From positions 333,774 to 397,773 of the forward strand of contig NZ_CP036264.1 of the NCBI RefSeq assembly GCF_008035925.1: 64,000 bases of DNA, given 5' to 3'. The translations under genes were made by a program, and so were the position numbers. Source of the stretch: Stieleria maiorica (GTDB lineage Bacteria; Planctomycetota; Planctomycetia; Pirellulales; Pirellulaceae). This document shows positions 44,801 to 53,126 of this stretch, in pieces; the first letter of the stretch is position 1, and the number at the start of each line of letters is the position of its first letter. Under the pieces are notes generated by a model, which did no database searches, was not told the DNA's origin, and saw nothing but the letters and a program-made list of their open reading frames with translations.

Positions 44801-47005
44801 GTCGCCCGAATCACCGTCGACGTGATACTGCATCGGGTCCACCTTCAAGGTCCAGCAACGCTGGCCGTCGCTCAGCCAGTCGCTGCGTGTCGGCAGCTTT
44901 GTGTCACCCGGTTTCAGCAATCGGCTGCCAAAGAAGACACCGTCCTGCAGCGGCATCCAATACTCGGGGATCGAATACCAGTAGCTCCCTTCGAGCTTCT
45001 TGACGTCTTTGGGATCGCTCAGCCAACAGATCTTCGCTTCGTAGTTGGAGGTGTCCTGATAGACGACGACGGTGTCGTCTCCGACCGGCAGAATCGCGTA
45101 GGGTTCGGTGGATTTGGTGAAGGCGTATTCGGCACGCACCTTGTATCCGGCGGGGCCGAATTCTTCGATCTTTCCGTCTCGGGCGAAGATCAGCGTGGGG
45201 AACGATTCGATGAAATACTTGTCGCGACGACGACTGCGGATCATCGGCAACTCGCTTTCATCGTCCGCGTCATCCAGCGGCTTCCAACCGTATTCGTCCA
45301 AGATGCCGCCGACGATGGTCCGCTCGAGCGTGCCGACCAGGTCGAGTTTTTTTAACCGTTTCAGAACCTCGGGGAACTGTTCGATCGTGCTGCGTCCGAT
45401 GGCCGAGCGGATCTGGTTCAACGTGAGTTCAAAATCGGCCAGCCCGCCGGTTTCCAAAATCGACAATTTGTAATCCAGGAATTGCCACCAGATGTCTTTC
45501 AACGCGTCGTGTCCCGCGGCGGCTTGATCAAATCGACGGCCGCCATGTCCGTATTGATCCCCATGACGCCGTGACGACTGATCACGGCAGATCAGTTTCG
45601 GAATCAGCGTGCGGACACGCGACGAAAACCGCTCATCGTCCAAGACGTGCACGAGCGACGAATTGCGCCGCGGGTGATCGACGTCGGCTTGCATCCAACC
45701 GGCGAACCCGATCCCGGCGCCCCGGTCGATGTCGGCGAGTGGAATCTTTAAATCCAGACAGGCTTCGATCACATCCACGTCGGCCGGCACCGACGCCCAG
45801 CCCTGTGATTTCCCCAAACGCAGCGGAACGCCTTCCTCACGAAGCGCGTCGGCGGCGGATTCGAGCAGTTCGAAGAAACGTTTCGGCGGAGGCGTGCTGG
45901 CCATCGCAAGGCGGCTGAACCAACCGGCACGTCCGCCGGGCAGGTCGACGTCGTCGGGGAACTTGGCCGCCGGCAACGACAACAGCGGCAACACCTTCCA
46001 TTGTTCCAACTGCTCGATCCACTTCCATGCCGTGGACTCCGAGTAGTAATTCGATTCGCAGTTGGTGTGGACCAGCAACCACACCCCGAACGAATCGGAC
46101 CCTTTGACCAGGTGGGCGATCCGCTTGCTGACCGATTTCCAAAACTGTTGGGGGGCGCGCGACATTGACGGGGCAGAGATGATCTCTTCCAGCAACCGAT
46201 CGGTTTCCGCATCGGGATCTTTTCCGGCCAGTTTCGCCAACCGGATCAGATCCTTTGCCGCATTGGCCATCGGTGGCATGCCGCCGAGCGTTCGCCGCAC
46301 CAGCAGATCGCGAAACGTTTCGAAGGCCTCGTCGGGTTCGAATTGTTGTTCCAGGTCCTTGGTGTATTCGCCGAGTGCTTTGCCGGACAGACAGCCGCTG
46401 AGAGCGAACTCCAGCACCGCGTCGCGGCGACGTTCTCGGTCCACGTCGAGGGCATGGACCCGTTCGGCTTCGAGTGCTTTGCCGAGTCCGCGTCCGGCGT
46501 AGGTTTGATTGCCCAGCTCTTTAAAGATCCGCGCGGCTTCTTCCCAAAACGGCGGCAAAAAATGACGAACCGATCGGTTCAGCTCCTCCGCCATCTCCGT
46601 AAACGCATCCCAGGCATGACCGGGTTTCGATTTCGCTTTGCGTGCCGCCGCCTTGATCCGTTTGACCAGCACCAAAGCGTCTTTCGCGTTCTCCGGGTGC
46701 GTGATCAGCGCCCAACTGGCGAACCCGAGTGCCCGTCGAGCCTGAATCGCCAGCGGCTTGCTTTCACCGGCGGGTTCGAGTCCCAAGAACTCCATCGCCA
46801 GATCTTCGGCCGGCCCCAAACGTTCGGCACCCAGGCGGACGATTTTGCGGTCACCCAAGACGGTGCCGGTGTAGGTTCGCGCGACGACCTTTTCGCTGGT
46901 CTTGGTGTCGACCTTGGCCTTGATCGGCAACATGCCGCCGGCGACCAATTGCGCCTCGGTGTCTCGTTTCGATTTGGCGGGACGTTTTTTCGTCGTCTTG
47001 CTCAT
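41864..47005 (-). CDS. 1713-residue orphan protein of the MoxR-vWA-SWIM locus
   Basis: The start ATG 47005 overlaps the stop of the DUF4132-like gene (ATGA) and is preceded by GGAGGAAG, so this start is well supported. I cannot assign a known domain with certainty. The N-terminal third is helical and Lys/Arg-rich at the start (MSKTTKKRPAKSKRDTEAQL). A central region around 600-870 is rich in Trp, Gly and Asp with many short strands (PYAILPVGDDTVVVYQDTSN, GCADGLLGWSVRTMRDGSTI), which could be a propeller. A charged helical segment then spans about 890-950. The C-terminal portion ends FRFAYARVTSGDAPRYEETL. No signal peptide or TM is seen. The E. coli counterpart by position would be YehI (WGR-DUF4132), but this protein is longer and I see no clear WGR domain. 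Confidence 0.75.
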   Translation of the reverse strand: MSKTTKKRPAKSKRDTEAQLVAGGMLPIKAKVDTKTSEKVVARTYTGTVLGDRKIVRLGAERLGPAEDLAMEFLGLEPAGESKPLAIQARRALGFASWALITHPENAKDALVLVKRIKAAARKAKSKPGHAWDAFTEMAEELNRSVRHFLPPFWEEAARIFKELGNQTYAGRGLGKALEAERVHALDVDRERRRDAVLEFALSGCLSGKALGEYTKDLEQQFEPDEAFETFRDLLVRRTLGGMPPMANAAKDLIRLAKLAGKDPDAETDRLLEEIISAPSMSRAPQQFWKSVSKRIAHLVKGSDSFGVWLLVHTNCESNYYSESTAWKWIEQLEQWKVLPLLSLPAAKFPDDVDLPGGRAGWFSRLAMASTPPPKRFFELLESAADALREEGVPLRLGKSQGWASVPADVDVIEACLDLKIPLADIDRGAGIGFAGWMQADVDHPRRNSSLVHVLDDERFSSRVRTLIPKLICRDQSSRRHGDQYGHGGRRFDQAAAGHDALKDIWWQFLDYKLSILETGGLADFELTLNQIRSAIGRSTIEQFPEVLKRLKKLDLVGTLERTIVGGILDEYGWKPLDDADDESELPMIRSRRRDKYFIESFPTLIFARDGKIEEFGPAGYKVRAEYAFTKSTEPYAILPVGDDTVVVYQDTSNYEAKICWLSDPKDVKKLEGSYWYSIPEYWMPLQDGVFFGSRLLKPGDTKLPTRSDWLSDGQRCWTLKVDPMQYHVDGDSGDVTHTTTLQEIDPVTGKKIRESVPDWFESDLAASTTVRWPLCFLMPAPQGLEASPLGCADGLLGWSVRTMRDGSTIGRGTDGRTCTMQPDPHGFENASVPIAMMDKPESDSHWIITAEGTVIDAATGIGIALLQEKANRYRIGQPMNLSHRFFHHYTVRSKQASAKLRKISTKQAKALLQAGQAQHQANRKKKEEAEADPNRDAVAQAVTQWLPDAPPRLRKGLGKIVSIMAAEQASLGAFLERITAPPKDKATPAESKEKQDSGPTADGVSDLTIRWPGSNREGIYRYGNTAASKAHIEVVTNFFETGNQQKIPAGNPEWISAIDDPCAAAWKWFWTQSTIGADHETTQQAPAKTRFLGSLGLRGLAYLAQRGILDWKGKFVYYIAKGFSEADAKRAENKPYAPDRGKSIAFTDGNHRYVAYAFGGYHAEEIHVLEYIESGSPKPPKPYSILEAIPLRRTWGSKQVQAFVDAVAGLETLPLIEPELLSAAAEQLGASPVQVALAWMADLRTSRYGQEKLTKELRSHYGWKLNEIKQAIAGLDGEGLPMSLMSAGLLDDPAGSIGSGKNEAFERMVQAWKKRRESTVTLPPQAAAPLEHVGFGYPRLDRKAFLGLLSDPQGSGILAKRKTSFQYSTHSQRHQQHILDADYTPEPPLDLTKVLPQLLDAVGWVNYATPFGDPARRKIPALIQATRDWLDAPETTLPFGATYTTRDWYGDKKIDVEATVDQFSKVIAPCERKKQGHYEFDSGLIVGAIYPPICRLHFRTSKLLGSDDLAMLAAAGRISFHYEGDGSEILEFARFVLEMRSDIADELIAWNQGDALPDGSWEQAPLVSVPDLVAHVAKEQGISDGAACLYLQILALPDPTSKNVQAWNGWKPAAYKKFAAELVEKELVVSAKRSRAGRDIFLPGGWEALKLPNLPVETWKLSMYGHDGTDRLRGGNAALLVCTRPIASQFRFAYARVTSGDAPRYEETLQTT

Positions 47006-47898
47006 GCGTCTTCCTCCGACGAGTCGACTTTGCGTTTGGCGTAGATCTCCGAGGCCATCCGCACGCCCTCGCTGTACGTGACCGGACCGATCGAGCTGAT
47101 TCGCTGAGGTTTCTGGCTGTCGTCGACGAACACCAATCCGCCGGTCCACGTCGGCGATTCCGGGTACTCATCCCCGATGAAATACCGGGCTTCGATCAGG
47201 GCGTGGTTCTCCCAAACCCGGCAGGTCGCGTAGCCGCCGCGAACGGGATAGCCCAAACGACGACAGTGGGACGTGGCAAAGTTCAATTGTTCGAAGTGGC
47301 CGCCGGAAAAGTCGTTGATGGAATTCAGTTCCAACTGGTCGTCGGTCGGCTGATAGATCGGGCGATACAGTTGGTCGATCGATTGTCGGATGCCCAGATC
47401 CCCGGCCAGTTCACGCAGTTCTTCCAGATCGCCGATCAGGATCGGGTGGGGCACGGCAAAGGCATCGCTCTTGAACCACTGGGTTTCGCCATCCAGGTCG
47501 ATCACCCCCAGCCCGCGTTTCGGGTCGACCTCGCGAAGCAACCCGGCACGCTCCAGGTCAAACTTTCCGCCCGCGGCCACCGGCACGATCACCATGTTTT
47601 CGATGCCGCCGCGCCATGCGGGATCCTCCCAAATCTCTGTCAGCACCGCGCGTGGGATCGACAAGGAACGCAGCATCCATCGTTCGACCGTGTGCAAACA
47701 GTCCAATTCATGCTCGGCCAACCAATCGGCCAGCGCCAACAACGACTCGGCCGTTTCGGTTTCCTTGAGCCATTTGGGGACCGACGCGAGCGATTTGCCT
47801 TTGGGATTCTGGCAAACGAGTTTTCCGGCGCGGAGCCCCAGCTTGTAATCCCGCTCGGCATCCACCCACGCGTCCTGCTGTTGGACCGTTGACGTCAT
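47002..47898 (-). CDS. DUF4132-like protein heading the MoxR-vWA-SWIM locus
   Basis: The 298-residue product has a conserved-looking central and C-terminal core: IRQSIDQLYRPIYQPTDDQL, then GGHFEQLNFATSHCRRLGYP, and SPTWTGGLVFVDDSQKPQRI. This pattern resembles the DUF4132 domain of YehI-type (MolR) proteins, here as a stand-alone unit. The recognition is from memory of the domain and is moderate. I prefer ATG 47898, preceded by a clean GGAGGA four bases upstream, over GTG 47910. Its TGA overlaps the next gene's ATG, so synthesis of the two is coupled. No TM is seen; it is probably cytosolic. Confidence 0.68.
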   Translation of the reverse strand: MTSTVQQQDAWVDAERDYKLGLRAGKLVCQNPKGKSLASVPKWLKETETAESLLALADWLAEHELDCLHTVERWMLRSLSIPRAVLTEIWEDPAWRGGIENMVIVPVAAGGKFDLERAGLLREVDPKRGLGVIDLDGETQWFKSDAFAVPHPILIGDLEELRELAGDLGIRQSIDQLYRPIYQPTDDQLELNSINDFSGGHFEQLNFATSHCRRLGYPVRGGYATCRVWENHALIEARYFIGDEYPESPTWTGGLVFVDDSQKPQRISSIGPVTYSEGVRMASEIYAKRKVDSSEEDA

Positions 47899-48156
47899 CG
47901 ATTCCTCCACGCCTGTTTCATACCGCCCTGTAGGACTGTCCTGAGCCGCCAGGTGGATATTGTGCCACAGTAGCGCACGGCAGTGGGGAGGGGGACGTAG
48001 CTTGCTCGATGCGAGCGTGGAAAATGCCGGGGATCCACCTTCTGGCTATTTTGTTCGGGTCAGCAGTAGTGGACGACGCGAGGAGTCCTCGCAGTTCGCA
48101 TTACGAATGGGCTCGTCGCCTCGCCCACTACCCGAAAAATGCGCTGCGGCGGCGTA

Positions 48157-49413
48157 CTACGCACCTGCAAACAGCGGCAACGTGTCGTAGTGTCCGGCAA
48201 GAACAGGATCGGGGTCAGTTCCCAGCCAGTCCTTCAGGACCGATGCATAGACGCTGCGGAAATCGACGGTGTGTTTGAGGTCGCCTTGTTGCAGATCATC
48301 CAACCGCGGGGTGGTGCCGATCAAGCCGGCGTGCAAGCCGCCGCCGCACAGGAACATCGGTCCGGCCGCGCCATGATCGGTTCCCGCACTGGCGTTCTCG
48401 GCCACCCGCCGACCGAACTCGCTGAACGTCATCACACAGACGCGATCGCCATGCCCCTGGGCCGTCAGGTCGTTGATCAATGCGGACACCGCATCACTCC
48501 ACTGACGCAGCAGGATCGCGTGCGTGGCGTCTTGCTGAGCGTGCGTGTCAAAGCCGTCCAGCTGCAAATAGTAGACCCGCGTCTTCATTCCCGCGTTGAT
48601 CAACTGGGCGACCAATCGCATTTGTCGGCCGAGTTGCGATTCGGGGTAATCGATTTCGGTTTGATACCCTTGGGCCGCTTCGGTCACCCGTCGGCTGGCC
48701 GAAATCGCGTTCTGGGTGCTCGATTGCAGGAACCCCAGCAAATCGTCATCGGATGCTTCAACGGCTGCGACCGATGGCGATCCGCCGAGTAGCCGGCGAA
48801 GCGCCGCGGGATCCGAACCACGAATTTGGAACTCGTCCAGTTCCTTGACCGTCGGCACGCGGATCGACTGCGAGGCAAGCGCAAAGGGTTGTTGCTGTCC
48901 GCCGAGATGCAGTGCGGGCACATCACCGCCTTCGGCGCTGGTAAAGCGTTCCAGGGTGCGTCCGATCCAACCGTCGGTCCGCCGCTGGTCTTTACGGACG
49001 CAGCTGTGCCAGATGTCCATCGATTCGAAGTGTGATCGATTTGGGTTTTCATAGCCGACCCCTTGGACCACGGCGACCTGCCCGCCGTCAAGCAAGTCCT
49101 TGATCGAACGCAGCGAGGGGTGAAATCCGATGTCGTCATCGATGGTCAGCACGTCGGATCGCGGCACGGCCAGGGTCGGCCGGGCGGCTCGGTAGGCGTC
49201 ATCGCGATAGGGAATCAGCGTGTTCAAGCCGTCGTTGCCGCCGGAGAGTTGTACGACGACCAGAATCCGCTCGCCGTCGGAGGTCGCCGATTCGGCGGCT
49301 TGGGCAAAGCAGTCTGGCAGCGCCGAACCGATGCCGATCGCAAACGCAGTGCTGCCGGAGGCATAGAGAAAACGGCGCCGATTGGTGGGTTGATCAAACA
49401 TCTTCACGTCCAT
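48157..49413 (-). CDS. DUF1501 secreted protein
   Basis: The 418-residue product has a twin-arginine-type signal (NRRRFLYASGSTAFAIGIGS). It is a DUF1501 protein: ILVVVQLSGGNDGLNTLIPY, FHPSLRSIKDLLDGGQVAVVQGVGYE, YYLQLDGFDTHAQQDATHAI and VCVMTFSEFGRRVAENASAGTDHGA. It belongs to the sulfatase/phosphatase-like superfamily without proven activity. Internal ATG 49401 is an alternative start. It lies 55 bases downstream of the DUF1800 gene, the standard DUF1800-DUF1501 pairing found across many bacteria, and the two are probably co-transcribed and exported. Confidence 0.9.
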   Translation of the reverse strand: MDVKMFDQPTNRRRFLYASGSTAFAIGIGSALPDCFAQAAESATSDGERILVVVQLSGGNDGLNTLIPYRDDAYRAARPTLAVPRSDVLTIDDDIGFHPSLRSIKDLLDGGQVAVVQGVGYENPNRSHFESMDIWHSCVRKDQRRTDGWIGRTLERFTSAEGGDVPALHLGGQQQPFALASQSIRVPTVKELDEFQIRGSDPAALRRLLGGSPSVAAVEASDDDLLGFLQSSTQNAISASRRVTEAAQGYQTEIDYPESQLGRQMRLVAQLINAGMKTRVYYLQLDGFDTHAQQDATHAILLRQWSDAVSALINDLTAQGHGDRVCVMTFSEFGRRVAENASAGTDHGAAGPMFLCGGGLHAGLIGTTPRLDDLQQGDLKHTVDFRSVYASVLKDWLGTDPDPVLAGHYDTLPLFAGA

Positions 49414-49468
49414 CGATCGTGTGGGTATTGAGCTTTAGCCGCCAACGGTTTCTGACCACTTCGCGCAT

Positions 49469-50836
49469 TCAAGCGAGTTGAAATTCCGGGAGTGAGCAAA
49501 CCGCGTGCAACAATCGGCGGTAGGCTTTTTCGTGATCGTTGCCGAGTGAACCGAACTGCGCGATTAATGATTGTCGATTGGCCGGGTTGATCGGCACGGC
49601 CATCAAACAGCGTTCGAAGTGATCGAGTGCTTCGGCGGCGTCGTGCACGTCATGGCCGGCAAGGTACTGCGTCAATGATTCGCCGTCGAATCGGGTGTTG
49701 CCGTCGGACAAGATCTGTTCGAACAGGTTGGCCCGACCGAGTACGGTCGACGAATTGATCCAGGCACGTCCCCCGTCCCAGCCTTTGACGTTGGGCGGGT
49801 AAAACAGGCCCTGACCGATCGCGCGCAGGCCTTGCGCGACACGCTGGCTGTTCGTCGTCCCACGCAATCCCCGCAACATGCCGATCACCAATTCGACCGG
49901 CGATTTGATTTTCCGTGCCCGGGCGTGGGCGGAATAGAACAAGTTGCTGGAGAGCATTTGTCGCAGCACCGGTGCGATCTGCAGTCCATGGTCGCGCATC
50001 GTCCGTGCCGGGACGTCGATCAGGTCGTCGGTCCACTGGAGCTCATCGGCGATGAAGTACCGCGCCAGCTTTCGACAGATGAAACGTGGCACGTCGTCTT
50101 TTGAGATCACGATCTCGACCGCCTGTTCGCCGTCGAACACGCCTCGCTTGCCCAAGATTGACTTTTCGCCGTCATCGTGCTGGTAGCGATTCTTGCGAAA
50201 CCGGTTGTTGCGGATTTCCCAACCGGTGAAACAGCGGGCGAGTTCCACGACGTCGGCTTCGGTGTAGTGTCCTTCGCCAAGGCAAAACAATTCCATCAGC
50301 TCGCGGGCAAAGTTCTCGTTGGGATGCGATTTCCGGTTCGATGCCGAATCCAGATAGATCAACATCGCGGGGTCTTTGGCGATGGCTTGGGTCAACGCGT
50401 GAAAGTCACCGAGGGCGTGCCGACGCAGCAGTTGATTCTGGCGCCACATCATCGACGCATCCTTGACTTTATCGGCCCCGGTGGCGAAGTGCCCGTGCCA
50501 GAACAACGTCGTCTTTTCCAGTAGCTGTGCCGGTGTGAACAGCATTCGATAAACCCAAGCTGCCGACAGTTTCATCGGATCGCCGCCGGCCAGCAGGGTT
50601 TGGGCCAGCGAGTCCGCGACGCTGCGAAACTCGGACGTTTCCAAATTCAACGAGACCAATTCGTCAACGACGTCACGCGGGCTCCGGCGGGCTGCTCCAT
50701 CCAACAAAGCGATATCGGCGCCGAAGCCGGCGCGACGATACAGGTGCGCCGCTGCCACGTGATCCCACTGCCGGGAGTCACTGGGCGTGAAGGGTTGCCA
50801 CGCCCAATCGGGATCGATGGTGAGGTCTTCGGCCAT
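49469..50836 (-). CDS. DUF1800 family protein
   Basis: The 455-residue product matches DUF1800: HLYRRAGFGADIALLDGAAR, KLSAAWVYRMLFTPAQLLEKTTLFWHGHFATG, NENFARELMELFCLGEGHYT, VVELARCFTGWEIRNNRF, ICRKLARYFIADE, and PPNVKGWDGGRAWINSSTVLGRANL near the end. The function is unknown; members are usually encoded next to DUF1501 proteins, as here. No obvious signal peptide precedes the family core (MAEDLTIDPDWAWQPFTPSD), so export may depend on the Tat-exported DUF1501 partner. This last point is an inference. Confidence 0.92.
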   Translation of the reverse strand: MAEDLTIDPDWAWQPFTPSDSRQWDHVAAAHLYRRAGFGADIALLDGAARRSPRDVVDELVSLNLETSEFRSVADSLAQTLLAGGDPMKLSAAWVYRMLFTPAQLLEKTTLFWHGHFATGADKVKDASMMWRQNQLLRRHALGDFHALTQAIAKDPAMLIYLDSASNRKSHPNENFARELMELFCLGEGHYTEADVVELARCFTGWEIRNNRFRKNRYQHDDGEKSILGKRGVFDGEQAVEIVISKDDVPRFICRKLARYFIADELQWTDDLIDVPARTMRDHGLQIAPVLRQMLSSNLFYSAHARARKIKSPVELVIGMLRGLRGTTNSQRVAQGLRAIGQGLFYPPNVKGWDGGRAWINSSTVLGRANLFEQILSDGNTRFDGESLTQYLAGHDVHDAAEALDHFERCLMAVPINPANRQSLIAQFGSLGNDHEKAYRRLLHAVCSLPEFQLA

Positions 50837-50866
50837 GGAACGTTCGTGGTGATTCGTACGTGCATA

Positions 50867-50947
50867 CGTGTTGGTGTCCAGGCTTTAGCCGCCCACTGTC
50901 GCTGCATCGCAGCGACCGGGAATCGCCTAAACGCTAAACACCAACGG
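50867..50947. repeat. Inverted repeat containing the cgaccgggaatcgcctaaa family (copy 2)
   Basis: The left part cgtgttggtgtccaggcttt and the right part cgcctaaacgctaaacacca are imperfectly complementary, with TTGGTGT pairing with ACACCAA. The right half matches the repeat at 14895-14936. It lies upstream of the DUF1800 start, in the gap after the DUF3352-like gene. Confidence 0.65.
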
Positions 50948-50975
50948 TAACCTTCTTGCCCCTTTCCCGTGACAG

Positions 50976-52754
50976 CTATTCAGTCTTCACCCGAATCTCC
51001 GTCATAAGTCTCAACTGATCATTCTCCACATCCAGTTTCACCGTCGCGTTTTCGAACAGCGCCAGCAGGTCGAACAGGACGCCGATTTCGGCATCGGCCT
51101 GGTCCGGTCCGTGACCTTTTTCGAGCATGTTTTGCGCGACGAGCTGAGCTTGATTGTCACGCAACGCATCGGCCATCGGATCGACGTTCAGGACCGCAAT
51201 CGTATTGGGCTGTGTCGCAGCCGCGTCGGTACTGGCTGCTGAATCGGCGATGGCGCGAGCCAGATTCGTGCTGCTGGCGAGGATCATCCGTTGACCGGCA
51301 AAGGCGATGGTCGGCGAAAAGTTATAATTGATCGGAATCGTATCCAGATCGTCTTCCTCGCGCGGGGGAACATAGCTGGCGGTGATCAGGGTCGCCGAAT
51401 CGGTTTGCCGGAAATCAAGATCCAACTGGGGTTGTCCTTGCATCGCGCCGACGACGTTGATGAACCCGACCAGATTTTGGAAGACCCTGCGAAACTCCCG
51501 CGTGGTTTCGTCCGGCGTCCGCATGTTGAATTGCAGCGCAAACGCGGGCAGCTTGATCGCCGGCGTCGGTGATTGCGGGGCAAACGTCTGGCGTTGAACG
51601 ACGAGCTGGATGCCCGGCGCGAGCGACCCCAGGATGTCTTCGCCGAAGTCGCGTCCGGAGAAGAACGTGGTCAAGTTGGTGTCGGCTTGAGCGAGATCTT
51701 CGTTCGCCTTGTCGGTCATCAGGTCGGGGGCGCGCAGCCACATTTGCGACAGGTCGCGGTGGGTGCTGATCGCCAGGATTTGGTCCGGGACTTCGAGCAA
51801 TGGCGGCGCAGACGCGTCCGAGTTCTCGCCGAAATAATACTCGCGACCGGCGGTCCATTCGGGGCGGTGGGGCGTGGAAAGCGTCAACGCGACGCCGGAT
51901 GGTTGGACGTCCAGTTGCGCGACTGCGGTGGGCGTGTGCGCCAGGTTTGCGACGATTCCACCCAGCAGTGCTTCGGCCGCGATGTTGTCCGTTTTGCCGG
52001 CGTACAACCTGGGCGCTACACCGGCTTGGCGAATCGTGTCGAGATTGATGTATGCCTTTGCCGTCGCCGCATCGGTATCGGCCATCGACGATTTGAAGGA
52101 GGGCGATACGGCCAACGAATCGTTGCCACCATCGAGGTAGCGGTCGATGATCGACTTTCCCAGTTCCGGCTTGTTGGTCATCAAGAACCAATCGTCGACC
52201 AACGCCAATTTGACGTCGTCGTTGACCGCATAGGCGGTGAAGCCGCGATAGTCGGCTTGGCGGGCGATGCCAAAATCTCCTTGGCCGAGTTGGGCCAGCG
52301 CGAGCACGACACCTCGAAAGCGTTCCAACTGATCACGGCTGGATGAACGAACCAGCAGCGCGGCGCCTTGGGACGACGCGTCAAAGGCCAGGTGAATGCC
52401 GCCATCGGTGAGCACGCTGAGTGCTTCATCCCAGGGCCGTCCCATGCCGCCCTCGAATGCGGCGGTGGCGTCACGCAGCGGCCGCAGTTGATCCGAGTCG
52501 GCAACCGCTTGCGCCGCAGGCATCGACCCGATCTTCTCGCCCAGGGGATGGTTGCTGACCAGTTCGATCACTGCGCCCAGCCGCGGCACTTCGGCGTAGG
52601 CGACCACACTGGCCGGCAACAGATCCGCCGCGTCCGGACGGGCGTCGGGGGGCGTCGACTGACCCTTTACTCCACCGGCCCCAACGGCGAACGAAACAAA
52701 CGTAAAACAGACCCAAACAGAACGCCGAATCATCGGCAATGTGATGTCGGACAT
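50976..52754 (-). CDS. Secreted DUF3352-like protein
   Basis: The product has about 592 residues from ATG 52754, with a signal peptide (SVWVCFTFVSFAVGAGGVKG). The mature chain begins with a DUF3352-like pattern (DLLPASVVAYAEVPRLGAVI, QLVLAL-type repeats such as ERFRGVVLALAQLGQGDFGI, then DVKLALVDDWFLMTNKPELG). It contains two related alpha/beta halves of the type seen in that family. The family has no known function; it is common in planctomycetes and usually a single secreted protein. The longer frame (to 52862) lacks a signal peptide at its start. The assignment rests on motif resemblance, so confidence is moderate. Confidence 0.7.
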   Translation of the reverse strand: MSDITLPMIRRSVWVCFTFVSFAVGAGGVKGQSTPPDARPDAADLLPASVVAYAEVPRLGAVIELVSNHPLGEKIGSMPAAQAVADSDQLRPLRDATAAFEGGMGRPWDEALSVLTDGGIHLAFDASSQGAALLVRSSSRDQLERFRGVVLALAQLGQGDFGIARQADYRGFTAYAVNDDVKLALVDDWFLMTNKPELGKSIIDRYLDGGNDSLAVSPSFKSSMADTDAATAKAYINLDTIRQAGVAPRLYAGKTDNIAAEALLGGIVANLAHTPTAVAQLDVQPSGVALTLSTPHRPEWTAGREYYFGENSDASAPPLLEVPDQILAISTHRDLSQMWLRAPDLMTDKANEDLAQADTNLTTFFSGRDFGEDILGSLAPGIQLVVQRQTFAPQSPTPAIKLPAFALQFNMRTPDETTREFRRVFQNLVGFINVVGAMQGQPQLDLDFRQTDSATLITASYVPPREEDDLDTIPINYNFSPTIAFAGQRMILASSTNLARAIADSAASTDAAATQPNTIAVLNVDPMADALRDNQAQLVAQNMLEKGHGPDQADAEIGVLFDLLALFENATVKLDVENDQLRLMTEIRVKTE

Positions 52755-52911
52755 GGTCAGGTTCCCAGACGAAGCACCAGCAATATAGCCGAGGATTCGG
52801 ATGGCTACGGGGGATCTTGGGTACCCGATTGTAACACTCCCCCGTTGTCGTCTGATTCGCACACCGAAATGCCTTCAAATTGACAGCAGAAATGTTCTCA
52901 GAAACTGGTAT

Positions 52912-52939
52912 TTGCGGATTCCCGTAACGGTGCTATGAT
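52912..52939 (+). promoter_or_regulatory. Candidate promoter with extended -10 for the CsrA-REC gene
   Basis: TTGCGG at 52912-52917 and TATGAT at 52934-52939 are separated by 16 bases, and the -10 is preceded by TGC (extended -10). The -10 matches 5 of 6 consensus positions. Confidence 0.4.
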
Positions 52940-53043
52940 CCCCCCCATGAAGATTGTGAGGTAGTGATACCTACCGGTTCATGAACTGGTCGACTGGATG
53001 TCACGCGATCAAATTTCCGTGTTGTCACGGGAATCAGGTGATT

Positions 53044-53059
53044 CCCCGCGGTCGCGGGG
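53044..53059 (+). promoter_or_regulatory. GC-rich hairpin in the CsrA-REC leader
   Basis: CCCCGCGGTCGCGGGG can form a six- or seven-pair stem with a two- to four-base loop. It lies about 70 bases upstream of the start codon, and a GGGGA sequence abuts its 3' side. Its role is unknown. Confidence 0.45.
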
Positions 53060-53107
53060 ATGCCGACATCCAAATGAGATTCCCTCGGGGCAGAACGAAG
53101 GATTCTC

Positions 53108-53126
53108 GAATGTAAGGAGACCATTC
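53108..53126 (+). promoter_or_regulatory. Shine-Dalgarno in the loop of a CsrA-site-like hairpin
   Basis: GAATG (53108-53112) pairs with CATTC (53122-53126), leaving the nine-base loop TAAGGAGAC that contains the Shine-Dalgarno AAGGAG (53114-53119), seven bases before ATG 53127. A GGA in a hairpin loop overlapping the ribosome-binding site is the textbook layout of a CsrA repression site, and the gene itself encodes a CsrA domain. Confidence 0.6.

Larger units (their letters stand above)
52755..53126. other. Divergent region and long 5' leader of the CsrA-REC gene
   Basis: 372 bases contain a candidate extended -10 promoter (52912-52939), a CCCCGC/GCGGGG hairpin at 53044-53059 and a Shine-Dalgarno hairpin at 53108-53126. 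The leader of roughly 180 bases is long for this genome, consistent with post-transcriptional control. Confidence 0.5.

Noticed and set aside
52998..53126. N-terminal extension of the CsrA-REC protein
   Set aside because: It would cover the Shine-Dalgarno hairpin, and CsrA proteins begin MLxLxRR exactly as at 53127.
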